Assembly (NCBI RefSeq): GCF_013283645.1
Contig: NZ_JABEKV010000005.1
Span: forward strand, 124,001 to 188,000
Source: Sinorhizobium psoraleae
Lineage (GTDB): Bacteria; Pseudomonadota; Alphaproteobacteria; Rhizobiales; Rhizobiaceae
Length of the DNA: 64,000 nucleotides
Direction: 5' to 3'
Below are positions 1 through 8,221 of this stretch, piece by piece. Position 1 is the first letter of the stretch; every line of letters begins with the position of its first letter. Below the pieces are notes generated by a model. It was not told where the DNA came from. It ran no database searches and was given only the letters and a program-made list of their open reading frames with translations. The position numbers and the translations under genes were made by a program.

Positions 1-1173
1 ACCGCCTCCGGTGTCGGCGGCATCATCGGCGCCGTCGTATTCGCCGTGATGATCCCTGTGCTGGAGCCGGTCATCCTGATGTTCAGCCCGGCCGAGTTCT
101 TCCTGATTGCTCTTCTCGGCATCAGTTTCATCGCTTTTCTCGCGAGCGGGAGCAAGATCGTCAAAGGCCTGATTGTCGGCTTCTACGGCCTCATGCTTTC
201 GACGATCGGCATGGATCCGATCACCGGCACGCCGCGCTATGCAGGGGACATGCTTTTCCTGTGGGACGGCGTTAGCTTGGTGACCGCGGTGCTTGCGATG
301 TTCGCCGTGCCGGAAATGCTGGCACTTGCCACCAAGGGCGGTGCGATCTCGGCTGCACCGATGGACAAGGCCTTCTCGTACCGGCAGATGTTTTCCGGTG
401 TCATGGAAGTTCCGCGCCACTGGTGGCTCGTGGTCCGCACCTCGGTTATCGGCTCGGTCATCGGCATGATCCCCGGTCTCGGCGGCTCGACCGCGGCATG
501 GCTCTGCTACGGCCATGCGGTACAGAGCTCGAAGACGCCGGAGCGGTTCGGCAAGGGTGCGATCGAAGGCGTCATCGCACCGGAAACAGCCAGCAACGGC
601 AAGGAAGGCGGCTCTCTGCTTCCGACGCTCTTCTTCGGCATCCCCGGCAGCTCCGGCATGGCCGTGCTGCTCGGCGCCTTCCTCATCCTCGGCATCCAGC
701 CGGGCGCGATGATGGTTACGAAGCATCTCGATCTTGTCTGGACGCTGATCTGGGCACTGGTCGTGGGCAACCTCATTGCCGTCGCCATGCTGCTCGTCGT
801 CTGTCGCTGGATCGCGGTTCTGACCTTCGTCAACGGCCGCATGCTGGCGCCCTTCATTCTCGTCTTCGTGACGATCGGCTGCTTCGTCAGCGATGTGCAG
901 TGGCAGAATCTCGTGGTCCTCGTGCTCTTCAGCGCGATCGGCTACGGCTTCCAGCGGGCCGGCTGGCCGCGCTCGCCATTCGTCATCGGCCTCGTTCTCG
1001 GCGGCCAGGCGGAAGCCTCGCTGCACCAGGCGCTGCAGTTGTGGGGTTACTCCTTCTTCCTGCGCCCGATGTCCCTGGTCCTCATCGGCATGATCGTCGC
1101 GCTGATGATCTACGCCTTCTATCGCAACTTCCGGTCCGGCAATGGCCAGCCCAGCGTGGAGGTCAACACGTGA
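1..1173 (+). CDS. tctA: TctA-family large membrane subunit of a tripartite tricarboxylate transporter (5' end outside window)
   Basis: This is the large integral membrane subunit of a TTT secondary transporter, which works with TctB and a periplasmic TctC binding protein to import a carboxylate. The reading frame is open from the first base, so the true start lies upstream; about 390 C-terminal residues of a roughly 500-residue family are present. Many hydrophobic segments are visible. The stretch GMIPGLGGSTAAW and the later ETASNGKEGGSLLPTLFFGIPG are the glycine/proline-rich signatures of the TctA family. The stop overlaps the tctB start by 4 bases (GTGA), so the two are translationally coupled. 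The substrate cannot be read from the sequence. Confidence 0.93.
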   Translation, partial: TASGVGGIIGAVVFAVMIPVLEPVILMFSPAEFFLIALLGISFIAFLASGSKIVKGLIVGFYGLMLSTIGMDPITGTPRYAGDMLFLWDGVSLVTAVLAMFAVPEMLALATKGGAISAAPMDKAFSYRQMFSGVMEVPRHWWLVVRTSVIGSVIGMIPGLGGSTAAWLCYGHAVQSSKTPERFGKGAIEGVIAPETASNGKEGGSLLPTLFFGIPGSSGMAVLLGAFLILGIQPGAMMVTKHLDLVWTLIWALVVGNLIAVAMLLVVCRWIAVLTFVNGRMLAPFILVFVTIGCFVSDVQWQNLVVLVLFSAIGYGFQRAGWPRSPFVIGLVLGGQAEASLHQALQLWGYSFFLRPMSLVLIGMIVALMIYAFYRNFRSGNGQPSVEVNT

Positions 1174-1697
1174 AGCACCTTTCCTTCAGCACATGGCTCA
1201 CCATCGTCATGCTCGCCTTCTTCATCGTCATGGTGGGCCTCTCGATGGAGTTTCCAGCCAAGGCGCGCTTCATGCCGCTGATCGTCGGTCTGCCGGCCAT
1301 TGCGCTCTGCCTCGTCCAGCTTGGCATCGACTTGATGCCGTCGTCGAAGAGCGCATTCCACAGTGCGCCGCGCGCCGGTGTGGCACATCAGGCCGGTCCG
1401 GAGCCGGAACTGCCGGAATTCGGGCCGCACACGGTCTCGCAGGAGATTCTGATGTGGACCTATTTCGTCGCCTTTGTCGCGGCAATCCTGGTCTTCGGTT
1501 TCTACGCGAGCGTACCAGTGCTGCTGGTAACGTTCCTCCGTCGGGAGGCCGAGGCGTCGTGGCGGTTCGCGTTGTCGCTGGCGGCAGTTGCCACACTGGT
1601 GCTCTACCTGATGTTCGGTGCGCTACTGCACATTCAGCTCCACCCCGGTTTCGTGACACCCTGGTTGGTGCAGGCAATCGGGATAGGGGCAGCCTGA
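1170..1697 (+). CDS. tctB: TctB-family small membrane subunit of TTT transporter
   Basis: A small four-helix membrane protein of 175 residues that partners TctA. The GTG at 1170 overlaps the tctA stop (GTGA), which is the usual tctA/tctB arrangement and decides the start; longer frames upstream run antiparallel in meaning to tctA and are shadows. Two hydrophobic hairpins are visible: residues about 8-55, then a polar linker rich in S, A, P and E, then about 100-175. TctB proteins are poorly conserved in sequence, so the call rests on size, topology and position. The unusual order here is membrane subunits first and binding proteins after. Confidence 0.85.
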   Translation: MKHLSFSTWLTIVMLAFFIVMVGLSMEFPAKARFMPLIVGLPAIALCLVQLGIDLMPSSKSAFHSAPRAGVAHQAGPEPELPEFGPHTVSQEILMWTYFVAFVAAILVFGFYASVPVLLVTFLRREAEASWRFALSLAAVATLVLYLMFGALLHIQLHPGFVTPWLVQAIGIGAA

Positions 1698-1733
1698 CCG
1701 AGGCCCATGAGGAGGCGGTTTGAGACGATGCGG

Positions 1734-1749
1734 GCGCCCTTCGGGGCGC
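1734..1749 (+). promoter_or_regulatory. UUCG-capped stem-loop between tctB and tctC
   Basis: GCGCCC, the tetraloop TTCG, then GGGCGC form a very stable hairpin 36 bases after tctB. No run of T follows, so it is not a classical terminator. It could act as an mRNA 3' stabiliser or a partial terminator that sets binding-protein levels apart from the membrane subunits. That role is inference. Confidence 0.45.
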
Positions 1750-1902
1750 GCGCCCAAACGAAACACCAAACGCATGGCAAGGATGGTTTCACGTTGGCAG
1801 CGCCACCGTGAGCGGGACTGGTTTGCCGCTCGCAGACGCTGTCGGGAAACGGGGGCCTCCGAAATCGGGCGGCTTATGCCCGGAACGTAACGGGAGGAAA
1901 CA

Positions 1903-2907
1903 ATGGGAATGCAAACACTTCGCATAGCGGCATCGGGCGCGGCCGTCCTGTCGGCTTTCTGGCCGGGGCTTGCCTCGGCCGAGGACGGGGTCGACTTCTT
2001 CAACGGCAAGACCGTCAACTATATCGTCGCGACGGCGCCGGGCGGCGTCTATGACACCAACGGCCGCCTCGTCGCGCAGTACATGCAGAAATATCTGCCG
2101 GGCTCGACCTTCGTCGTGCAGAACATGCCGGGCGCCGGCCATCTGCTGGGCACGAACTACATCTATGCCTCCGAACCGGACGGTCTTACCTTCGGCACCT
2201 TCAATACCGGTCTGCTCTACGGTCAGCTCAGCGGCGACCCGAACATCAAGTTCGATCTGACGAAAATGTCATGGATCGGGAAAGTCGCATCCGACCCACG
2301 GATTATTCTTGTCACCAAGGAATCGGGGATCGAAAGCTACGAACAGCTGAAAGCCCTGAAGGAGCCGGTCAAATTCGCGACTGCGGGGAAGGGAAGCGCC
2401 TCGATGATCGAGGCGACGATGTTCGTCAAGGCGCTCAAGCTGCCGATCCAGGTGGTTTCGGGCTACAACGGCAACGAGGATCAGCTCGCAATGATGCGGG
2501 GCGAGGTCCAGGGCGTGATCGGGTCTCGGTCGGAATTCCAGCAGTTCGTCGATGAGGGCAAAGGCCGCTTCATCGCGCAGGTCGGCGGCACGGAGACGGA
2601 CGTGCCGCAACTTTCCTCGATGGTCGATGACGCGACGGCAAAGCAGGTTGTCGCCCTGATCGAATCACAAAGCGGGATTTCGCGCCTTTCCGCCGGCCCC
2701 GCCGGAATTCCGGAAGATCGCCTCAAGGCTCTCCGTGATGCCTATGCTGCTGCGACATCCGATCCGGAATTCATCGAGAAGGCGCGTGCACTCGGTCTTC
2801 CGGTCGATCCCGAGGTCGGCGACGAAGTCGGGACGCGAGTCGAGAAAGCTTTGGACCAGGCGCCGGAGGTCATCAACGTGCTGAAAGAGGCGCTGAGCGA
2901 AGGCTGA
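1903..2907 (+). CDS. tctC: TctC-family periplasmic solute-binding protein, copy 1
   Basis: A periplasmic binding protein of 334 residues for the upstream TctAB transporter. The N terminus (about residues 1-27) is a Sec signal peptide ending in LASAED. The family core follows: VNYIVATAPGG near the start, FVVQNMPGAGHLLGTNYI, and the SWIGKVASDP region before the ligand-binding loop. A strong ribosome site, GGGAGGAAAC, precedes the ATG at 1903. It is closely similar along its whole length to the next gene, so the two are tandem paralogs. A small difference is the conserved glycine stretch: GGVYDTN here against GGGYDTN in the second copy. The ligand is presumably a carboxylate but is not determined. 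Confidence 0.9.
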   Translation: MGMQTLRIAASGAAVLSAFWPGLASAEDGVDFFNGKTVNYIVATAPGGVYDTNGRLVAQYMQKYLPGSTFVVQNMPGAGHLLGTNYIYASEPDGLTFGTFNTGLLYGQLSGDPNIKFDLTKMSWIGKVASDPRIILVTKESGIESYEQLKALKEPVKFATAGKGSASMIEATMFVKALKLPIQVVSGYNGNEDQLAMMRGEVQGVIGSRSEFQQFVDEGKGRFIAQVGGTETDVPQLSSMVDDATAKQVVALIESQSGISRLSAGPAGIPEDRLKALRDAYAAATSDPEFIEKARALGLPVDPEVGDEVGTRVEKALDQAPEVINVLKEALSEG

Positions 2908-2923
2908 TGCGGGCTACATCCCG

Positions 2924-3028
2924 ATGACTTTGGGTCGAACCGACCCAAAGTCATGAACGTGATCGATTCTAATAAGTTAGACCGGGATGCGGGCGGAAAA
3001 CCGCGCACACTTTTCCTCATCCCGCTCT
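2924..3028. repeat. RIME-type rhizobial intergenic palindromic element
   Basis: Two palindromes lie side by side between the two tctC genes. The first is a perfect 14-bp stem, ATGACTTTGGGTCG at 2924-2937 with its complement at 2941-2954 and a 3-base loop. The second is an imperfect stem from the GGGATG near 2984 to the CATCCCG near 3019, with an inner GCGG/CCGC arm. The second half recurs in near-identical form at 51590-51655. It matches my memory of RIME1 elements of Rhizobiaceae. Its position after a binding-protein gene suggests an mRNA-stability role. Confidence 0.75.
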
Positions 3029-3063
3029 GGCGAAATTTCAAGGTTCAACTGGGAGGAAAATCA

Positions 3064-4071
3064 ATGAAATGGCAATCAATTCGCATGGCTGCTTGCGCCA
3101 CTGCGGCTCTGCTCACGATCTCGTCGGGCTGCGCCTGGGCGCAGGAGGGCGCGGAATTCTTCAACGGCAAGACGATAAACTATATCGTCGCGACCGGACC
3201 GGGCGGCGGCTACGACACCAATGGCCGTCTCGTGGCGCAGTTCATGCAGAAATACCTGCCGGGCTCGACCTTCGTCGTCCAGAACATGCCCGGCGCAGGC
3301 CACCTCATCGGAGCGAACTATATTTATGCTTCCGAGCCGGACGGCCTGACATTCGGTACCTTCAACACCGGCCTCATCTATGGGCAGCTCGGCGGTGACC
3401 CCGGTATCAAGTTCGACCTGGCGGATATGTCCTGGATCGGAAAGGTCGCCTCCGACCCGCGCGTCATCGTCGTGAGCAAGGAATCCGGCATCGAGAGCTA
3501 CGAGCAGCTCAAGGCTCTGAAGGAGCCGATCCGGTTTGCTTCCGCCGGTGTCGGCAGCGCCTCCACGATCGAGACCACGATGCTGGTCAACGCGCTCGAC
3601 CTGCCGATCCAGATCGTTTCCGGCTACAACGGGAGCGACGACCAACTCGCCTTGCGCCGGGGCGAAGTGCAGGGGATCATCGCCTCGCGCTCCTCCTTCC
3701 AGCAGTTCGTGGATGAGGGCAATGGCCGCTTCATCGCCCAGATCGGCGGCTCGGAGACGGACGTGCCGCAGCTCTCGTCGCTGGTCGACGACGAAGAAGC
3801 CAAGAAGGTCGTTGCGCTGGTAGCCTCGCAGAGCAACATTTCGCGGCTTACGGCAGGTCCGGCCGGCATCCCGGAAGACCGGCTGAAGGCGCTGCGCGAT
3901 GCCTACAAAGCAGCCACGTCCGATCCGGAATTCCTGGCGAAGGCACAGTCTCTCAGTCTGCCGGTGGATCCGAAGGTAGGTGAAGAAGTCGCGACAACGG
4001 TCAAGGCGGCCCTGGATCAGACGCCGGAAATCGTCGAGTTCCTGAAGCAGACCCTTCTGTCGCGTAACTGA
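3064..4071 (+). CDS. tctC: TctC-family periplasmic solute-binding protein, copy 2
   Basis: Second tandem TctC-type binding protein, 335 residues. The start at 3064 is chosen because GGGAGGAAAATCA sits just before it and the protein then opens with a clean signal peptide (MKWQSIRMAACATAALL... ending near AWAQ). The longer in-frame start at 2953 would lie inside the RIME element. The body is nearly collinear with copy 1: same NGKTINYIVATGPGG opening, same FVVQNMPGAGHLIGANYI and AGPAGIPEDRLKALRDAY blocks. A stable hairpin follows the stop. Two binding proteins may widen the substrate range of one TctAB pair. Confidence 0.9.
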   Translation: MKWQSIRMAACATAALLTISSGCAWAQEGAEFFNGKTINYIVATGPGGGYDTNGRLVAQFMQKYLPGSTFVVQNMPGAGHLIGANYIYASEPDGLTFGTFNTGLIYGQLGGDPGIKFDLADMSWIGKVASDPRVIVVSKESGIESYEQLKALKEPIRFASAGVGSASTIETTMLVNALDLPIQIVSGYNGSDDQLALRRGEVQGIIASRSSFQQFVDEGNGRFIAQIGGSETDVPQLSSLVDDEEAKKVVALVASQSNISRLTAGPAGIPEDRLKALRDAYKAATSDPEFLAKAQSLSLPVDPKVGEEVATTVKAALDQTPEIVEFLKQTLLSRN

Positions 4072-4084
4072 GCCTTGCGGCGTT

Positions 4085-4111
4085 ACGGGCGGCGGTCATG
4101 CCGCCGCCCGT
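4085..4111 (+). terminator. Stem-loop terminator after tctC copy 2
   Basis: An 11-bp perfect GC-rich stem (ACGGGCGGCGG at 4085-4095, complement at 4101-4111) with loop TCATG sits 14 bases after the stop. It has only a short TT tail, so termination may be incomplete. It marks the end of the tct operon. Confidence 0.65.
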
Positions 4112-4172
4112 TGGATTGGCCTGCCACCACCCACGCGGCCGTCATCGCCGGCACGACGGGCCGGCGCCAATT

Positions 4173-4275
4173 CCTTAAATCGGAGCCCATTTAAGGAGAA
4201 ATACACAACTAATCAAAGCGTTACACATGTTTTTGCACGTCTGAAAAGACGCGCGGCGCCGTAGCGCGGCAAGCA
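4173..4275. repeat. Dispersed rhizobial palindromic repeat, family A, copy 1
   Basis: An AT-rich stem, CCTTAAAT at 4173-4180 with ATTTAAGG at 4189-4196, is followed by a CGTCT-GAAA-AGACG hairpin and a GCGCGGCGCCGTAG tail. A second copy with the same order of parts lies at 6561-6661. Both sit directly upstream of a coding start, so they may be part of 5' leaders or processed RNA. I do not know an established name for this family. Confidence 0.6.
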
Positions 4276-4291
4276 GGTCCTGAGGTGGAAA

Positions 4292-5152
4292 ATGAAAATC
4301 GGTGTCGTTGGAACGGGAGAAATGGGCCTCGCGATGGCCGGTCACATGCTGGAAAAGGGCTTCGAGGTTTCGGCCTTCGACGTCAGCGCCGAGCGACTGG
4401 CGACTGCCGAGGCACGCGGCATCGCATCGGAGCGAAGCCTCGATGAACTGGCTCGTTCGGCTGATGTCTTTGTTCTCGTCGTTGCAACCGATCAACAGGT
4501 TATCGATGTTTGCGAGGAGCTTGCAGTCAAGGCAGCCGACGATGCGCCCATCGTCGTCGCAGCGACGATCAGCCCGGAGACGATGCGTGACCTTGGTCCG
4601 CATCTGAAGGCAAAAGGCAAGCGTCTCGTCGATGCGCCGGTCGTCTACGGCGCCGCCGGAGCGCGGTCAGGCACGCTGCTTTCGCTCTGCGGCGGGACGG
4701 AGGAGGACGTCGAGCGCGTTCGCCCGGCGCTGATGAGCTACAGCCGCGATGTCGTGCATGTCGGACCGCTCGGGGCGGGGCAGATTGCGAAATCCTGCAA
4801 CAACCTGCTGCACTGGATTCATTGCGTCGCCAATTTCGAAACCCTCCTGATCGCCAAGCGTTACGGCATCGACGCGCAGCGCATGCGCGAGATTCTGCTG
4901 GCCTGTCCCGGCACGAATGGCACGCTGGCGCGCTGGGATTCGACGCGTTTTACATGGCAGGAGAAGGACATGGACGTCACCCTCGAGCTTGCTCAGAAGG
5001 CCGGGCTGATGCTGCCGCTCGCCGGTCAGGTGGATCAGATTATCAAGACATTGAAGGCGGACGACGTGAAAGCCCTGCTCTACGGACCCGAGGCGACCTA
5101 TCTTGGGCGGACCGTGAGACCGCTCGCGCCGTCGGAGGGCGGTCTCGCCTGA
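4292..5152 (+). CDS. NAD(P)-dependent beta-hydroxyacid dehydrogenase (3-hydroxyisobutyrate/tartronate semialdehyde reductase family)
   Basis: A 286-residue cytosolic oxidoreductase that interconverts a beta-hydroxyacid and its semialdehyde or keto form. The N-terminal Rossmann motif is plain: IGVVGTGEMGLAMAGHML at residues 3-20. The second half is the all-helical domain, with the family's catalytic lysine in GPLGAGQIAKSCNNLLH (about residues 157-173). Length and layout fit the 3-HIBADH/GarR family. It stands alone between two repeat-containing gaps, downstream of the tct genes, and may process the imported compound. The exact substrate is not readable from sequence. Confidence 0.85.
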   Translation: MKIGVVGTGEMGLAMAGHMLEKGFEVSAFDVSAERLATAEARGIASERSLDELARSADVFVLVVATDQQVIDVCEELAVKAADDAPIVVAATISPETMRDLGPHLKAKGKRLVDAPVVYGAAGARSGTLLSLCGGTEEDVERVRPALMSYSRDVVHVGPLGAGQIAKSCNNLLHWIHCVANFETLLIAKRYGIDAQRMREILLACPGTNGTLARWDSTRFTWQEKDMDVTLELAQKAGLMLPLAGQVDQIIKTLKADDVKALLYGPEATYLGRTVRPLAPSEGGLA

Positions 5153-5276
5153 TCGGTTGCGCCCTTTGGTATCTCCGGCGAGCGCAGTATCGGGAAAACG
5201 CCTTTTCCGAAAACACACTACCGACGCCAGTTCAAAAAACTCATAGTTCGCGCCGAATGCGGAACGACAAAGCCAA

Positions 5277-6518
5277 ATGAAAGTGAACCAGATGGCCAGT
5301 ACTGTTGATACAAAGCCGCTCAGTGGTGAACCAGTTGCGGTCCCCGACCCGGGCAATACCAAGTTCCTTGTCGATCCCTATAAGGATTGGTCGAAGGGCG
5401 AGGGCATCCCGATCCATTTCGATCTCGGGCACGATCTGCTTGCGCTCGAAACCGGACCATGGGATCGGTATGATGCGCGCGGCTGCTTCGCGCACACCCA
5501 CGGCATGGGCGACTTCATGGCGAACTACGTCATCGAGGTCCTGCCGGGCCGCAAGACACGCCCGGTGAAACACCTCTACGAAGCGTTCTTCTATGTCCTG
5601 TCTGGCTATGGCTCGACGACCGTATGGCTTCCGAACGGCGAAGTCCGCACCTTCGAATGGGGGCCGAAGGCGCTCTTCGCCATCCCGTTGAACTGCCTCT
5701 ACCAGTTCAACAACGGTTCGGGTGTCGACACCGTGCGCCTCTCCTGCACGAACAACGCGCCGCTGACCATCAACCTTTACCACAATCTCGATTTCGTCTT
5801 CGACAACGACTTCGCTTTCAAGGACCGCATCGGCCAGACCAAGCATTTCGAAGGCGAGGGCGCGCTTTATTCCTATGGCCTGGAATCGGCGCGCAAGGTG
5901 CAGAACATCTGGGAAACCAATTTCGTCCACGACCTGACGAGCTTCAAGCTCTATGAATTCGAGGGACGCGGCAAGGGTTCACTCAACGTCAATTTCGTGC
6001 TGGCGGACGGAACGATGCATTCCCACGTTTCGCAGATGCCGGTCGGCCGCTACAAGAAGGCGCATCGCCACGCCGCAGGAACGCACGTCCATGCCGTCGA
6101 CGGCGAGGGATACTCGCTGATGTGGTACGAGGGAGACTCCGAATTCAAGGAGATCCCTTGGCGCCACGGCTTCATGTATACGCCACCGTTCTGGATGTAT
6201 CACCAGCATTTCAACACCTGCGAGCAGCCGGCGCGCTATGTCGCCTGCAGCCTCGGCAGCCGGCGCTATCCGTTTATCTCGTTGCGCCGCAAGAGTGCGG
6301 AAGGGGGCGGAGCGACTTCGGTCAAGGACGGCGGACGGCAGATCGAATACGAGGATCAGGATCCGCGCGTGCATCGCAAGTTCCTCGAGGAACTGCAGAA
6401 GACCGGCGTTCCGTCGGCCATGGGCGACATCTTCGATGAAGCGGCTATCATGGCTCTGCCGAAGGAAAGCCTGACGGGCGTCATCCAGACGCCGATCCTG
6501 GCCGGTCCCGCGACGTAA
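5277..6518 (+). CDS. Cupin-domain protein, double-cupin type, function unknown
   Basis: A 413-residue soluble protein with two cupin-like regions. The first (residues about 85-165) contains HLYEAFFYVLSGYGSTTVW and a turn rich in G and N. The second (about 230-325) contains SHVSQMPVGRYKKAHRHAAGTHVHAV, with clustered histidines suited to binding a metal. Related proteins are gentisate-dioxygenase-like or sugar-isomerase-like cupins, so a metal-dependent dioxygenase or isomerase role is possible. The start is uncertain: ATG at 5277 has a weak ribosome site and the ATG at 5292 is an alternative. Neighbours are a hydroxyacid dehydrogenase and an EutA-like protein, suggesting a small catabolic set. 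Confidence 0.7.
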   Translation: MKVNQMASTVDTKPLSGEPVAVPDPGNTKFLVDPYKDWSKGEGIPIHFDLGHDLLALETGPWDRYDARGCFAHTHGMGDFMANYVIEVLPGRKTRPVKHLYEAFFYVLSGYGSTTVWLPNGEVRTFEWGPKALFAIPLNCLYQFNNGSGVDTVRLSCTNNAPLTINLYHNLDFVFDNDFAFKDRIGQTKHFEGEGALYSYGLESARKVQNIWETNFVHDLTSFKLYEFEGRGKGSLNVNFVLADGTMHSHVSQMPVGRYKKAHRHAAGTHVHAVDGEGYSLMWYEGDSEFKEIPWRHGFMYTPPFWMYHQHFNTCEQPARYVACSLGSRRYPFISLRRKSAEGGGATSVKDGGRQIEYEDQDPRVHRKFLEELQKTGVPSAMGDIFDEAAIMALPKESLTGVIQTPILAGPAT

Positions 6519-6560
6519 CGCACGGCGCGGATCAGGGCGGCCGGGTGGGCCCGGCATCAC

Positions 6561-6661
6561 TGCATGATTTCTTGAATCGGGCCGATTAAGAACAAAATCA
6601 TGCAGCAATTCAAAGTGCTACAGCGATCTTTTGCGCCGCTTGAAGAGGCGCGGCGCTGTGG
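6561..6661. repeat. Dispersed rhizobial palindromic repeat, family A, copy 2
   Basis: TGCATGATTT at 6561-6570 and AAATCATGCA at 6595-6604 form a perfect 10-bp outer stem, with CTTGAATCGG opposite CCGATTAAG inside it. A CAATTCAAAGTGCTACAGCG stretch and a GCGCCGCTTGAAGAGGCGC hairpin follow. The parts and their order match 4173-4275. The extended in-frame start of the next gene falls inside this repeat and is therefore unlikely. Confidence 0.65.
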
Positions 6662-6678
6662 CGAAGGAGGAGTTGCGG

Positions 6679-8184
6679 GTGCACGATCTCGATTTCGACC
6701 ACGAGCATGACGATCTGTCCGACAGCGAACGTCAGCAGATCGCGGATTGGCTGTGGAAGCAGGAAACTGTCGATCTGTTGACGGTCGGCATCGATATCGG
6801 CAGTTCCACCTCTCACCTGCTGTTTGCAAACGTCGTCCTGCGGCGGGAGACGGACGATCTTTCCAGCCGGTTCGTCGTTGTCGATCGGCGGGTGCTCTGG
6901 CGCTCGCCCATCCTCCTGACGCCGTTTTTGCCTGATGGGACGATCGATGCGCATGAACTGTGGCACTTCTTCGAGCACTGCTATCATGACGCCGGCTACA
7001 AGCGCAGCCACATAGACACCGGCGCTGTCATTCTGACGGGCGAGGCGATCAAGCGAAAGAACGCGCGGGCGATTGACGAAATCTTCGCAAATGAATCGGG
7101 CCGTTTCGTCTGTGCGACCGCCGGCCACAAGCTCGAATGCATGCTCGCAGCCCATGGTTCGGGCGCGACGGCGCTCTCGAAGAAAAGGGATGCCTGCAGC
7201 CTGCATGTCGATATCGGTGGCGGCACGACTAAGCTAGCCCTGATTGACAAGGGAGAAATTGTCAGCGTCGCGGCGTTTGCGGTAGGAGGGCGGCTGCTCG
7301 CTCAGGACAACCAAGGTGCATGGTCCCGTGTCGATGATTCCGCTCGGATCGTTGCCGAGGAACTTGGGCTCGGCACCGACCCCGGTACGATCGCTGACGC
7401 CGGGAACCGTCGCGCCATTGCGAAGCGCCTCGCGGCAATCGCCGTAGATGAAATCCTCGGGGGGCCGCTTGATGCACTCGGCCATCGCCTCCTGCTGACC
7501 GAGCATCTCGAGCGGCCGGTTCAGCCCGCCTACATCACCTTTTCCGGTGGCGTCTCCGAGTACATTTTCGACTACGAGCCGAACGACCATGGCGATATAG
7601 CGCGGGATCTCGCCAACGAGATCATGGCGCAGCTCAAGCCGCGCATCGAAATACCGGTCGTCGATGCCGGGCAGCGCATCCGCGCGACCGTCATCGGTGC
7701 CTCGCAATTCACCGTCCAGGTAAGCGGCAAGACGCTCTACATGAACGGCGCCGACGCGTTGCCGAAGCACAACATCCCGGTGGTCCATCTCGGAAAGACA
7801 CTTGCCGAAGACATCGATCCGGAGGAAATCGCCGCCGCATTTCGTGAGAGTGCCGACAGGCAGGATCACGATGTTAACGCGATGACGGCGCTTGCTTTCT
7901 CCTGGACAGGGTCGCCGGACTACCAGCGCCTGCTCGCCGTGGCCGAGGCGATCAAGATGGTTGCCGCGCCAGAGGGCGAGCGCAAGGAGTTGCTGGTGCT
8001 GATGATCGATGGCGACGTCGGCCAGACGATCGGCCGCATCCTCGACCGGGAGCTCGGTATCCAATCTCACCTGATCTCCATTGACGGCGTGCGGCTCAAG
8101 GATCTGGATTTCGTCGATCTCGGCGAGTTTCTCAACCCGCCGGGGGTCATTCCCGTTGTTATCAAGTCGCTGCTCTTTTCTTGA
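6679..8184 (+). CDS. eutA: EutA-like ethanolamine ammonia-lyase reactivating factor (orphan)
   Basis: A 501-residue ATPase of the actin/Hsp70-like reactivase fold. In the Eut system EutA exchanges damaged adenosylcobalamin in ethanolamine ammonia-lyase. Two phosphate-binding motifs are visible: TVGIDIGSSTSHLLFANVVL near the N terminus and LHVDIGGGTTKLALI near residue 175. The C terminus (MIDGDVGQTIGRIL ... LISIDGV ... GVIPVVIKSLLF) also matches EutA. The GTG at 6679 is chosen because AAGGAGG lies 8 bases upstream; earlier in-frame starts lie in a repeat. No eutB or eutC is in the window, so the partner enzyme is unknown. A LysR gene follows 37 bases later. Confidence 0.8.
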   Translation: MHDLDFDHEHDDLSDSERQQIADWLWKQETVDLLTVGIDIGSSTSHLLFANVVLRRETDDLSSRFVVVDRRVLWRSPILLTPFLPDGTIDAHELWHFFEHCYHDAGYKRSHIDTGAVILTGEAIKRKNARAIDEIFANESGRFVCATAGHKLECMLAAHGSGATALSKKRDACSLHVDIGGGTTKLALIDKGEIVSVAAFAVGGRLLAQDNQGAWSRVDDSARIVAEELGLGTDPGTIADAGNRRAIAKRLAAIAVDEILGGPLDALGHRLLLTEHLERPVQPAYITFSGGVSEYIFDYEPNDHGDIARDLANEIMAQLKPRIEIPVVDAGQRIRATVIGASQFTVQVSGKTLYMNGADALPKHNIPVVHLGKTLAEDIDPEEIAAAFRESADRQDHDVNAMTALAFSWTGSPDYQRLLAVAEAIKMVAAPEGERKELLVLMIDGDVGQTIGRILDRELGIQSHLISIDGVRLKDLDFVDLGEFLNPPGVIPVVIKSLLFS

Positions 8185-8221
8185 ATTGTCCCCGGCGCAG
8201 AGTTGTGCCAAGACGCCGGAG

